From positions 1 to 13,604 of the forward strand of contig CAYQPE010000045.1 in the NCBI GenBank assembly GCA_964419445.1: a stretch of 13,604 bases of DNA, read 5' to 3'. The notes under the pieces were generated by a model. The model searched no databases, was not told where the DNA came from, and was given only the letters and a program-made list of their open reading frames with translations. This DNA is from JABHHG01 sp964419445. GTDB lineage: Bacteria > Fidelibacterota > Marinisomatia > SCGC-AAA003-L08 > D37C17. Position numbers and translations under genes: made by a program. This document shows positions 1-6,784 of the stretch, one piece after another. The stretch's first letter is position 1; each line of letters starts with the position of its first letter.

Positions 1-1
1 T

Positions 2-610
2 GAACTTACTACATTAGATGAAAAAGTGATACCCTTGTTTTCTCCAAGCATTCCAAAGATAGGTTTTAGTTTAAATAATGAAAAAGATACCCCGGCAGAA
101 ACAAAAATAAATCAAAGTAGTGTGAAAGAGAACTCAATAAAAAACCCCCCTTTTAATAAAAACCCCATTGAAAAAATATCTATAAATCGAAATAATCGTA
201 AAGATGACAATTCTGGAAAAATTTCTTTTGGAATGCAAAAGTCACCATTACGTTTGGGAGCATTTTGGGGGTTCCCTGCTGGATTAAGTGGGATATTAGT
301 TTACGATATGCAAAAGGATAAAAAACTAAAAAATACAAACCCATTTAAAAAAATCAATTTTTCTCTTTCTTATGGTTCTAGTGATATTTCTAGTGGATAT
401 GAAATAGGTATAGGATATAAATCATTTAAATTTGTTGTTGGTGAAAAATTATGGGAACAGGCAAACGAAGACATTTATTACAATTATCAAGGTATTATAT
501 ATTCTCATGTTAAAAAATATTTTCTTATGGAAGCAGGAATGGTTTTTGGTGATGAAGAAGTTTATGGAGGGCCTCAAGCGGTCCTTAAACTTGGATTAAT
601 TTCAAAATGA
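2..610 (+). CDS. 3' part of an unrecognised gene with a beta-strand-rich, outer-membrane-like C-terminus
   Basis: The frame is open from base 2, the first complete codon of the window (E-L-T-T-L-D-E-K-V-I-P), so the gene almost certainly begins to the left of the window. The GTG at 26 is the first possible start inside the window, but nothing singles it out. The visible part has two regions. The first 75 or so residues are rich in Lys, Asn, Ser and Pro, with no hydrophobic segment, and look like a flexible linker. The last 115 or so alternate polar and aromatic/hydrophobic residues with Gly turns (LRLGAFWGFPAG, GYEIGIGYKSF, AVLKLGLISK) and end in a short amphipathic strand, as in outer-membrane beta-barrels. 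The stop overlaps the next gene's start (ATGA at 607-610), which suggests translational coupling to the lipoprotein. No family is recognised. A barrel-like or other beta-rich envelope domain is an inference from the residue pattern only. Confidence 0.6.
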   Translation, partial: ELTTLDEKVIPLFSPSIPKIGFSLNNEKDTPAETKINQSSVKENSIKNPPFNKNPIEKISINRNNRKDDNSGKISFGMQKSPLRLGAFWGFPAGLSGILVYDMQKDKKLKNTNPFKKINFSLSYGSSDISSGYEIGIGYKSFKFVVGEKLWEQANEDIYYNYQGIIYSHVKKYFLMEAGMVFGDEEVYGGPQAVLKLGLISK

Positions 611-1935
611 AATTATTAGTTATATTGATAAGTACATTAATGTTTTTTTCATGTGATGCCTATCTTAATTTGCTTGATTCAAATACACCAGAAGTTGAAT
701 CTAATTTAACAGTAACGGCCCCAAGTAATAATGAAACTTTATATGAAGAAAATACTCAGACAATAGAGTGGACAACTGAGGGTTCAATTTCAAATGTTAA
801 AATAGAGTTGTATTATAGTAGTTCTTCTAATGGAACTTATTATAATTACACCACAATTGCTAGTACTACAAATAATGATGGTTCTTATTCTTGGTATATT
901 TCAGGTTCATATTCCTCTAATTATTATTATAAAATAAGAATATCAGATTATAATGATTCTAGTGTATTTGATGATAGTGAGTACTTCCAAATTGAAGAAG
1001 AAGCAAGTATTGCAGTAACGGCCCCAAGTTATAATGAAACTTTATATGAAGAAAATACTCAGACAATAGAGTGGACAACTGAGGGTTCAATTTCAAATGT
1101 TAAAATAGAGTTGTATTATAGTAGTTCTTCTAATGGAACTTATTATAATTACACCACAATTGCTAGTACTACAAATAATGATGGTTCTTATTCTTGGTAT
1201 ATTTCAGGTTCATATTCCTCTAATTATTATTATAAAATAAGAATATCAGATTATAATGATTCTAGTGTATTTGATGATAGTGAGTACTTCCAAATTGAAG
1301 AAGAAGTAAGTGAAGAAGAAGTAAGTATTACAGTGACGGCGCCATCATATGGTGGCTATAGTTATTATGATTATAATAGTTATGATATTCAATGGACAAC
1401 TGAGGGTTCAATTTCAAATGTTAAAATAGAGTTGTTATATAGCACATCTGCTTATGGAACTTATTATAATAGCGAGACAATTGACAGTTATGAGAATAAT
1501 GATGGTTCTTATTCTTGGTATATTTCAGGTAATTCGTATAACTCTAGCTATTATTATAAAATAAGGATATCAGATTATAATGATTCTAGTGTATATGATG
1601 ATAGTGAGTACTTCCAAATTGAAGAAGAAGTAAGTATTACAGTGACAACACCATCATATGGTGGCTATAGTTATTATGATTATAATAGTTATGATATTCA
1701 ATGGACAACTGAGGGTTCAATTTCAAATGTTAAAATAGAGTTGTTATATAGCACATCTGCTTATGGAACTTATTATAATAGCGAGACAATTGACAGTTAT
1801 GAGAATAATGATGGTTCTTATTCTTGGTATATTTCAGGTAATTCGTATAACTCTAGCTATTATTATAAATATAGAATTTCAGATTATTACGACTCTACAG
1901 TATATGGTGAAAGTAATTATTTTAGAATATATTAA
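607..1935 (+). CDS. Putative lipoprotein with four tandem Ig-like (Kre9/KNH-like) repeats
   Basis: A 442-residue exported protein. Residues 1-16 form a lipoprotein signal: K2, a hydrophobic core, then F-F-S-C with Cys16 as the probable lipidated residue. The -3 position is Phe rather than Leu, so the lipobox is slightly atypical. After a short spacer come four beta-sandwich-like repeats at about residues 36-136, 137-237, 243-345 and 346-442. Each has an I-x-W-T-T-E-G-S-I-S-N-V-K-I-E-L core, then N-D-G-S-Y-S-W-Y-I-S-G and Y-Y-Y-K-x-R-I-S-D-Y. This matches the known Kre9/KNH-type Ser/Thr-rich Ig-like fold of bacterial surface proteins, where such domains usually act as spacers or adhesive modules. 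The composition is extremely rich in Tyr, Ser and Asn, with acidic EEE linkers between repeats. Repeats 1/2 differ by one residue across almost their whole length, and repeats 3/4 are nearly identical until their last 25 or so residues. No catalytic motif is visible. An envelope or cell-surface role is inferred. The start overlaps the preceding stop. Confidence 0.88.
   Translation: MKLLVILISTLMFFSCDAYLNLLDSNTPEVESNLTVTAPSNNETLYEENTQTIEWTTEGSISNVKIELYYSSSSNGTYYNYTTIASTTNNDGSYSWYISGSYSSNYYYKIRISDYNDSSVFDDSEYFQIEEEASIAVTAPSYNETLYEENTQTIEWTTEGSISNVKIELYYSSSSNGTYYNYTTIASTTNNDGSYSWYISGSYSSNYYYKIRISDYNDSSVFDDSEYFQIEEEVSEEEVSITVTAPSYGGYSYYDYNSYDIQWTTEGSISNVKIELLYSTSAYGTYYNSETIDSYENNDGSYSWYISGNSYNSSYYYKIRISDYNDSSVYDDSEYFQIEEEVSITVTTPSYGGYSYYDYNSYDIQWTTEGSISNVKIELLYSTSAYGTYYNSETIDSYENNDGSYSWYISGNSYNSSYYYKYRISDYYDSTVYGESNYFRIY
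711..1316 (+). repeat. Tandem pair A: two 303-bp coding repeat units
   Basis: Units 711-1013 and 1014-1316 have a period of 303 bp (101 codons). By eye they are identical except for one base early in the unit (the AAT/TAT codon giving Asn41 or Tyr142) and a few bases at the linker end. Synonymous sites are also identical, so the duplication is recent or homogenised by recombination. Confidence 0.9.
1297..1326 (+). repeat. Duplicated 15-bp linker (E-E-E-V-S twice)
   Basis: The same 15 bases occur twice in a row at 1297-1311 and 1312-1326, encoding EEEVS-EEEVS between repeats 2 and 3 of the lipoprotein. A single copy is found between repeats 3 and 4 (1621-1635). It keeps frame and lengthens the acidic linker by five residues. 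Slippage or unequal exchange would explain it. Confidence 0.85.
1332..1935 (+). repeat. Tandem pair B: two 309-bp coding repeat units
   Basis: Units 1332-1640 and 1641-1935 have a period of 309 bp (103 codons). They are almost base-for-base identical from about 1650 to 1868. The last unit then diverges to the stop, as is common for a terminal domain. They share with pair A only some nucleotide-identical islands: the segment coding W-T-T-E-G-S-I-S-N-V-K-I-E-L and the one coding N-N-D-G-S-Y-S-W-Y-I-S-G. Confidence 0.9.
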
Positions 1936-1956
1936 TTGTAGTTAACCCATCTATAC

Positions 1957-2445
1957 TTGAAACCCTCAAATTATAAATTTTATTTATTTTTCATAACCTT
2001 TCATTTTGTCTTAGCTAATTCTCCTATAGCTATCATGGTAAAGTCCCCAACTTTAGACCAATATTCTAAAAAAATAATTGAGAATAGACTTATTAGCATA
2101 TTTTCAGAATTAAATGAATATAGTGTTGTAGAGAGGACTGACTTACCTGCAATAATTACAGAAAGGCAGTTTCAGCAGTCATTTAGTAAAAATTTAACTA
2201 TAAATAGTTTTTCATCAGCTGAACAAATTTTAATTTGTAATATATTACCAGTTGAAAACCATTATAGCATAAATCTTAAAATCGAACAAGTTGATTCAGG
2301 AGTTATATTAGCAGCCACAGATTTTTTTACAGATAAAAATATCACAGAAATAATTAATAACCTTTTAATAAATTCCACCAATTTAATAATGCAGTTATTA
2401 CCAGATTCTAATATTTCTAGCAGTAAATTATCAGTTTCCATACCA
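1957..2445 (+). CDS. N-terminal part of an exported CsgG/LpoB-like protein, cut by the assembly gap
   Basis: The reading frame starts at TTG 1957, 21 nt after the lipoprotein gene. The start was chosen because it supplies a convincing signal peptide: K2, a core F-Y-L-F-F-I-T-F-H-F-V-L-A, and probable cleavage after Ala21. An in-frame stop at 1939 limits extension, and no clear ribosome binding site is seen. The mature part resembles the N-terminal domain of the CsgG/LpoB/FlgO type of outer-membrane-associated proteins: a predicted helix (SKKIIENRLISIFSEL), then V-V-E-R-T-D-L-P-A-I-I-T-E-R-Q-F-Q-Q-S, then A-E-Q-I-L-I-C-N-I-L-P-V, and Y-S-I-N-L-K-I-E-Q-V-D-S-G-V-I-L-A. This is pattern-level similarity, not a verified hit. 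The frame reaches the gap at a codon boundary (S-I-P) and most probably continues into the propeller at 2456-3409. The role is unknown; family members assemble envelope complexes or export channels. Confidence 0.7.
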
Positions 2446-2455
2446 NNNNNNNNNN
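2446..2455. other. Assembly gap (10 Ns)
   Basis: Ten Ns interrupt the third gene. The count is probably a placeholder, so true spacing is unknown. Both flanks sit on codon boundaries of open frames, and both edges carry the bases cca. Frames that stop right after the gap in the pre-gap register (for example the TAA at 2479-2481) depend on the gap being exactly 10 bases and should not be trusted. Confidence 0.98.
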
Positions 2456-3409
2456 CCAATCAGGGCATCTTCATCTTTTAATAAAAATAATATTATCAAA
2501 ATTGATTTTCCAATGACTGGAAATACTATTGATCAAATTATTTTATTTGAAAATAAATTTTTGTCTGTGGAAAATCCATTAAAAATTGTTGAATATAATT
2601 TATTTAATAATCAATTTCCCCCCAAAATTGTATTTGAATATGCTCATTGGGAGGTTGCATCTTCAAGAGTATCTAATTATAATCAAATATTTGCTTGTAT
2701 ACTTAATGATGGTTTATTGTGTATTTGGGATTATAATAATTGGGGCTCACCTTACCAGTTTGGTAATTCAAATAAGATAAGAAAGGCTATTTGCTTTGGA
2801 AGTAAAGAGTCAATAATATTTTCTGGTTATTCTGATGGAACCGTTGATTTTATGGATATGAATTCATTTGATATTTATGAAACCATCAAAATTTCTAATA
2901 ATGAAATAAAATTTTTAGAATCTATCGAAGGGGGATTGCTAGTAGTTGATAAGTTTCAAAATATATTTTTATATAATTTTCAATTAAAAAAAATTGTAGC
3001 ACATTATAATAATTATAATGATGGAATTAAAGCAATTTCAATTACTAATGATAAAAGAATATTGGCAATAGCCCAATCAAATAATAGTATAAAGCTATTT
3101 GATATTGGTTCAAATAGTATGTCACAGTTTATTGATGGGAAATGGATTTTTCCACATATTCATTATAAAAATACTTTTGTCTTAAATGATTCAGTTGCGT
3201 CTTTTGATTTTTCTCCTTCAAATGATTTGATAATATCATTAATGGAAAATGATACAATAAATTATATTGACATCATTAATAATATTATTTATGAGGGTTC
3301 TATAAATTCTAGCAAATCCATAGATTTTACAGCGTTAAGTTTTATAGATGATTATAATTTCATATTAGGATCAAAGGATGGAGTTATAACAATTCATAAT
3401 ATTGAATAA
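2456..3409 (+). CDS. C-terminal WD40-like beta-propeller, probably the rest of the CsgG/LpoB-like protein
   Basis: The frame is open from the first base after the gap (P-I-R-A-S-S-S-F-N-K-N-N-I-I-K-I-D-F-P) through to TAA 3407-3409, so the ATG at 2513 is probably internal. Counting from that ATG, degenerate WD40-like blades are visible: G-L-L-C-I-W-D at 67-73, G-T-V-D-F-M-D at 109-115, N-S-I-K-L-F-D at 191-197, a weaker N-D-T-I-N-Y-I-D, and G-V-I-T-I-H-N-I at the end. Strand pairs such as ILAIAQSNNSIKLFD and FILGSKDGVITIHNI have the usual spacing. There is no signal peptide or membrane segment in this part, which fits it being the C-terminal half of the exported protein that starts at 1957. 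Propellers of this kind are binding platforms, and no enzyme motif is seen. Base composition is markedly AT-rich, like the two genes before it. The alternative, a separate cytoplasmic WD40 protein, is less likely. Confidence 0.7.
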   Translation, partial: PIRASSSFNKNNIIKIDFPMTGNTIDQIILFENKFLSVENPLKIVEYNLFNNQFPPKIVFEYAHWEVASSRVSNYNQIFACILNDGLLCIWDYNNWGSPYQFGNSNKIRKAICFGSKESIIFSGYSDGTVDFMDMNSFDIYETIKISNNEIKFLESIEGGLLVVDKFQNIFLYNFQLKKIVAHYNNYNDGIKAISITNDKRILAIAQSNNSIKLFDIGSNSMSQFIDGKWIFPHIHYKNTFVLNDSVASFDFSPSNDLIISLMENDTINYIDIINNIIYEGSINSSKSIDFTALSFIDDYNFILGSKDGVITIHNIE

Positions 3410-4616
3410 TTTGGATTTTAAAAATTTAAAAAATAAAAATATTTTAATTTGCGTTACGGGTTCAATTGCTGCCTATAAATCATGTGAAGTAATTAGGCTT
3501 CTAAGAAAAGAAGATGCAAATGTACATGTGATGATGTCAAAATCAGCACAGGAGTTCGTAGGTAAGGCTTCGTTTGCAGCACTTACCAATAATGAGGTCA
3601 TTACAGAAATATTCCCAGATACACCAAAAGCAGGATTAGAACATATTGAAATGGCTATTGAGCTAGATGCGATAGTTGTGGTACCTGCTACTGCCAACAT
3701 GATATGCAAAGCTGCCAATGGTGTGGCCGATGATATTATTTCCACAAATTTATCTGTCTGTGAACAACCCACATTATTTGTACCTGCAATGAATTTTAGG
3801 ATGTGGCAAAATCCTGCAACGATGGAAGCGGTAGAAAAATTAAAGAGTCGTGGTAAAATTGTGATGAATCCCGAAACGGGTAAACTTGCAAGTCTTCATG
3901 AAGGGGAAGGACGACTACCCGAGATTCCATCCATTATGAATGAAATAAGAGGTTTGTTTACATCAGAACTACCTCTAAAAGGGAAAAAGGTGTTGGTGAG
4001 TGCAGGCCCCACACGTGAGGCCATTGACCCTGTGAGATTTATATCGAACAGATCATCAGGTAAAATGGGATATGCATTGGCAGAGGTGGCTCGCGATTTA
4101 GGTGCTGAGGTTACATTGGTTTCTGGGCCCGTGTCCTTGCCTCCCGTTCCTGAAGTTAAAATGGTGATGGTTGAAACAGCAGTTGAGATGTTGGCTTCCA
4201 TGGAAAATTCAATCGATGAAAAAGATGCAGATTATTTAATTATGTGTGCGGCAGTGGCTGATTATCAATGCAAAACAGTGGCAACCCAAAAACTAAAGCG
4301 GAAGAAAAATAATGCTACACTTGAGCTTATTCCTGCTCCTGATATTCTGAAAACATTACAACCCCAAACGAATAGTAAAATTATTGCATTTGCATTAGAA
4401 ACCAATAATGGTGAAAATGAAGCTAAGCGAAAAATGATGGATAAAGGTGCAGATTTCATTGTGCTTAATTATGCAAATGAAGAAGGGGCTGGTTTCGATT
4501 CCAATACTAACAAGGTACAGATTTTTTCATCAAGTGGAGAAGAATTATCACTGAAAAAAGACCGTAAAGATCGTATTGCATCGAAAATTTTCGATTTTAT
4601 TTTAGCACACCCCTAA
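3402..4616 (+). CDS. coaBC: Bifunctional phosphopantothenoylcysteine decarboxylase / phosphopantothenate-cysteine ligase
   Basis: Catalyses two steps of coenzyme A synthesis in the cytoplasm: CTP-dependent joining of cysteine to 4'-phosphopantothenate (CoaB) and FMN-dependent decarboxylation to 4'-phosphopantetheine (CoaC). The 404 residues match the usual length. The N-terminal flavoprotein domain (about 12-185) shows G-S-I-A-A-Y-K-S (20-27), the catalytic His81 in E-H-I-E-M-A and P-A-M-N-F-R-M-W (128-135). The C-terminal CoaB domain shows S-A-G-P-T-R-E-A-I-D-P-V-R-F-I (200-214), S-S-G-K-M-G, A-A-V-A-D-Y (283-288) and K-L-K-R (297-300). The position of E. coli Dfp Cys158 is Ser164 here (G-K-L-A-S-L-H-E-G-E-G-R-L). 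No ATG precedes the first motif. TTG 3402 overlaps the previous gene by 8 nt, TTG 3411 is the alternative, and neither has a good ribosome binding site. Confidence 0.96.
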   Translation: MNNLDFKNLKNKNILICVTGSIAAYKSCEVIRLLRKEDANVHVMMSKSAQEFVGKASFAALTNNEVITEIFPDTPKAGLEHIEMAIELDAIVVVPATANMICKAANGVADDIISTNLSVCEQPTLFVPAMNFRMWQNPATMEAVEKLKSRGKIVMNPETGKLASLHEGEGRLPEIPSIMNEIRGLFTSELPLKGKKVLVSAGPTREAIDPVRFISNRSSGKMGYALAEVARDLGAEVTLVSGPVSLPPVPEVKMVMVETAVEMLASMENSIDEKDADYLIMCAAVADYQCKTVATQKLKRKKNNATLELIPAPDILKTLQPQTNSKIIAFALETNNGENEAKRKMMDKGADFIVLNYANEEGAGFDSNTNKVQIFSSSGEELSLKKDRKDRIASKIFDFILAHP

Positions 4617-4630
4617 TTAGATATATCTAA
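4617..4630. other. 14-bp perfect palindrome directly after the coaBC stop
   Basis: TTAGATATATCTAA is its own reverse complement and begins at the base after the coaBC stop codon. It is flanked on both sides by C-rich bases (acacccc to the left, cacccccc to the right). It lies in the 54-nt coaBC/ruvB spacer and has no following T run, so it is not an intrinsic terminator. It could be an operator, or chance in AT-rich DNA. Confidence 0.3.
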
Positions 4631-4670
4631 CACCCCCCTTGCTAATTTTTGTAAATTATCTGGTTTTAAG

Positions 4671-5714
4671 ATGATAGAATCTACAAAAGATCCAAATAAA
4701 AACATTATTTCACCACAAAAAATCGACGACGATATTCAGATTGAGCAATCGTTGCGTCCAAGCCATTTTGATGATTTTGTTGGTCAAAAAGAAACGGTTG
4801 AAAATCTAAAAATATATATAGAAGCCGCTTCTCAACGTGGCGAAGCATTAGACCATGTATTATTATTTGGACCTCCGGGATTAGGGAAAACCACGCTGGC
4901 AAACATCATTGCTAGGGAGTTAAATGTAAATATTAAAATGTCATCTGGACCTGTGTTGGATCGACCTGGGGATTTAGCGGGTATTCTTACCAATCTTGCA
5001 GATAAAGATGTATTTTTTATAGATGAAATTCATCGTCTGAGCAGTGTAGTTGAGGAATATTTATACTCTGCTATGGAAGATTATACTATTGATATCATGT
5101 TAGATAAAGGCCCCAGTGCCAGAAGTGTTCAATTAAATTTGAATCCATTTACATTGGTGGGTGCCACAACACGCTTGGGGAATTTGACTTCTCCTATGCG
5201 AGATAGATTTGGTGTAATCCTCCGATTAGATTTTTATAACGAAGAAGAATTATTAAAAATAATTACGCGTTCTGCAAAAATATTAGACATCCAAATGGAT
5301 GAAGAAGGTGCTTTAGAAATAGCCAGAAGATCTCGGGGAACTCCACGAATTGCCAATCGTATTTTAAGGCGTGCTCGGGATTTTGCCCAAGTGAAAACAA
5401 AGGGAGTAATTTCAAAAGCATCTGCAACAGAAGCATTAGATAGATTGGGGATTGATGCCCAAGGATTAGATGATATGGATCGTCGAATTTTATCAGCTAT
5501 AGTGAAAAATTTTAATGGGGGTCCCGTTGGATTAGATTCCTTGGGAGTTGCCATCTCCGAAGATGCACGAACCATTGAAGAGGTGTATGAACCCTATCTT
5601 ATTAAAGAGGGGTATGTAAAACGTACATCTCGTGGAAGGCAAGCCATGAAAAAAACCTATACATATTTAAATGTTGATATGCCAAAAGATGGCAACCAAA
5701 TAGATATTTTTTAG
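4671..5714 (+). CDS. ruvB: Holliday junction branch-migration ATPase RuvB
   Basis: The hexameric motor of the RuvABC complex, which drives branch migration of Holliday junctions during recombination and repair. The 347 residues match the family. The AAA+ core shows Walker A G-P-P-G-L-G-K-T-T (67-75), Walker B F-F-I-D-E-I-H-R (115-122), sensor 1 G-A-T-T-R (164-168), the arginine-finger region S-P-M-R-D-R-F-G (174-181) and sensor 2 G-T-P-R-I-A-N-R (223-230). The C-terminal winged-helix domain ends with R-T-S-R-G-R-Q-A-M. The N-terminus carries about 25 extra residues before the usual L-R-P-x-x-F-D-D-F-V-G-Q, a common variation. ATG 4671 has only a weak upstream GG. It lies 54 nt after coaBC and 11 nt before queA, a frequent neighbour of ruvB in bacteria. 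ruvA and ruvC are not in this window. Confidence 0.97.
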   Translation: MIESTKDPNKNIISPQKIDDDIQIEQSLRPSHFDDFVGQKETVENLKIYIEAASQRGEALDHVLLFGPPGLGKTTLANIIARELNVNIKMSSGPVLDRPGDLAGILTNLADKDVFFIDEIHRLSSVVEEYLYSAMEDYTIDIMLDKGPSARSVQLNLNPFTLVGATTRLGNLTSPMRDRFGVILRLDFYNEEELLKIITRSAKILDIQMDEEGALEIARRSRGTPRIANRILRRARDFAQVKTKGVISKASATEALDRLGIDAQGLDDMDRRILSAIVKNFNGGPVGLDSLGVAISEDARTIEEVYEPYLIKEGYVKRTSRGRQAMKKTYTYLNVDMPKDGNQIDIF

Positions 5715-5715
5715 A

Positions 5716-5721
5716 AAGGGG
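5716..5721 (+). promoter_or_regulatory. Ribosome binding site of queA
   Basis: AAGGGG lies just after the ruvB stop with a short 4-nt spacing to ATG 5726. It is one of few clear Shine-Dalgarno-like sites in the window and supports this start. Confidence 0.6.
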
Positions 5722-5725
5722 ATAT

Positions 5726-6784
5726 ATGTTTTTTGGATCTGTAGAAAAACCACCACGTTTATCAGAGTTTGAGTTAGAAGTACCAGAAAAGCTCATTGCA
5801 AAATTTCCTACTGAAAAGCGTGATGAATGTAAACTTATGGTACTTGACCGTGAGAATGAAACTATAGAACATCGCCAGTTCACAGATATTGTTGATTATT
5901 TCAAAAAAGGGGATGTACTGGTGATGAATAATACAAAGGTATATCCTGCGCGATTATATGCTTTTAAAGATAAATCTGAAGCAAAAGTAGAAGTATTTTT
6001 GTTAAGAGAATTATCAAACGACTTGTGGGAAGCGATGGTTAAACCTGCCAGAAAAGTACGAATTGGAAACAAACTGGTATTTGGTGAAGGTGTTGAATGT
6101 GATGTAATTGACAATACTGTTTCTGGTGGTCGTGTTTTACGTTTTGAGTATAATGTTCCAGATATACATGAGTTTATTGAACAAAATGGGCATTCACCAT
6201 TACCACCGTATATCGAAAGAGATCCTATTCCTGAAGATAAGGATAATTACCAAACAGTTTATGCCAGCGAAAGAGGTTCTGTTGCAGCACCCACTGCAGG
6301 AACACATTTTAGTGAAGAGCTTCTCAAGAAATTAGAGAAAAAAGGTGTAAAGCTAGCGTACATAACCCTTCATATTGGATTGGGAACATTTAGACCCATT
6401 ATGGTTGAAGATCTTACACGCCATCAAATGGACTCGGAATCTTTTTCAATACCCAAAGAAACTGCTGATTTAATCAATCAAGCAAAGCGTAGAAAGCGTC
6501 GTGTTGTGTGCGTAGGTACATCAACTATTCGTACATTGGAAACCGTGGTTACATCTGGATTTAAAGTAACCCCTCGAAAAGGTTGGACAGATAAATTTAT
6601 TTATCCACCGTATGAATTTAAAATGTGCGATAAAATGATTACTAATTTTCATCAACCTCAATCAACTTTGATGATGTTGGTATCAGCATTCACCAATAAA
6701 GATTTTATTTTGAAAGCATATAAAGAAGCTATAAAAAAGAAATATAGATTTCATTCTTATGGCGACGCCATGATTATTGTATAA
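5726..6784 (+). CDS. queA: S-adenosylmethionine:tRNA ribosyltransferase-isomerase QueA
   Basis: Transfers and isomerises the ribose of S-adenosylmethionine onto 7-aminomethyl-7-deazaguanine at the wobble position of tRNAs with GUN anticodons, giving epoxyqueuosine. The 352 residues match the family. Signature stretches are L-S-E-F-E-L-E-V-P-E-K-L-I-A near the N-terminus, M-N-N-T-K-V-Y-P-A-R-L, G-S-V-A-A-P-T-A-G-T-H-F (184-195), H-I-G-L-G-T-F-R-P, T-N-F-H-Q-P-Q-S-T-L-M-M-L-V-S-A-F and the C-terminal S-Y-G-D-A-M. The start has about 11 residues more than the E. coli form and is supported by the AAGGGG site. The stop overlaps the ispF start by one base (TAATG). The tRNA-Asn(GTT) gene downstream encodes one of its expected substrates. 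Later steps (epoxyqueuosine reductase, tgt) are not in the window. Confidence 0.97.
   Translation: MFFGSVEKPPRLSEFELEVPEKLIAKFPTEKRDECKLMVLDRENETIEHRQFTDIVDYFKKGDVLVMNNTKVYPARLYAFKDKSEAKVEVFLLRELSNDLWEAMVKPARKVRIGNKLVFGEGVECDVIDNTVSGGRVLRFEYNVPDIHEFIEQNGHSPLPPYIERDPIPEDKDNYQTVYASERGSVAAPTAGTHFSEELLKKLEKKGVKLAYITLHIGLGTFRPIMVEDLTRHQMDSESFSIPKETADLINQAKRRKRRVVCVGTSTIRTLETVVTSGFKVTPRKGWTDKFIYPPYEFKMCDKMITNFHQPQSTLMMLVSAFTNKDFILKAYKEAIKKKYRFHSYGDAMIIV

Noticed and set aside
26..610. Gene start at GTG 26 for the first gene
   Set aside because: The frame is open to the very first codon of the window, there is no ribosome binding site, and the protein would begin in mid-domain; a gene truncated by the window edge is simpler.
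711..1935. CRISPR-like or other noncoding repeat array
   Set aside because: The roughly 300-bp units are in-frame protein domains with codon-length periods; there are no short repeats with unique spacers.
1763..1945. Small + strand open frame within the last lipoprotein repeat
   Set aside because: It is a shifted-frame shadow of the repeat and lacks a start signal.
2262..2459. Reverse-strand open frame spanning the N gap
   Set aside because: It is antisense to the CsgG/LpoB-like frame, crosses unknown bases and has no family resemblance.
3896..4201. Reverse-strand open frame inside coaBC
   Set aside because: Antisense to a strongly conserved enzyme domain, with no recognisable motif or start signal.
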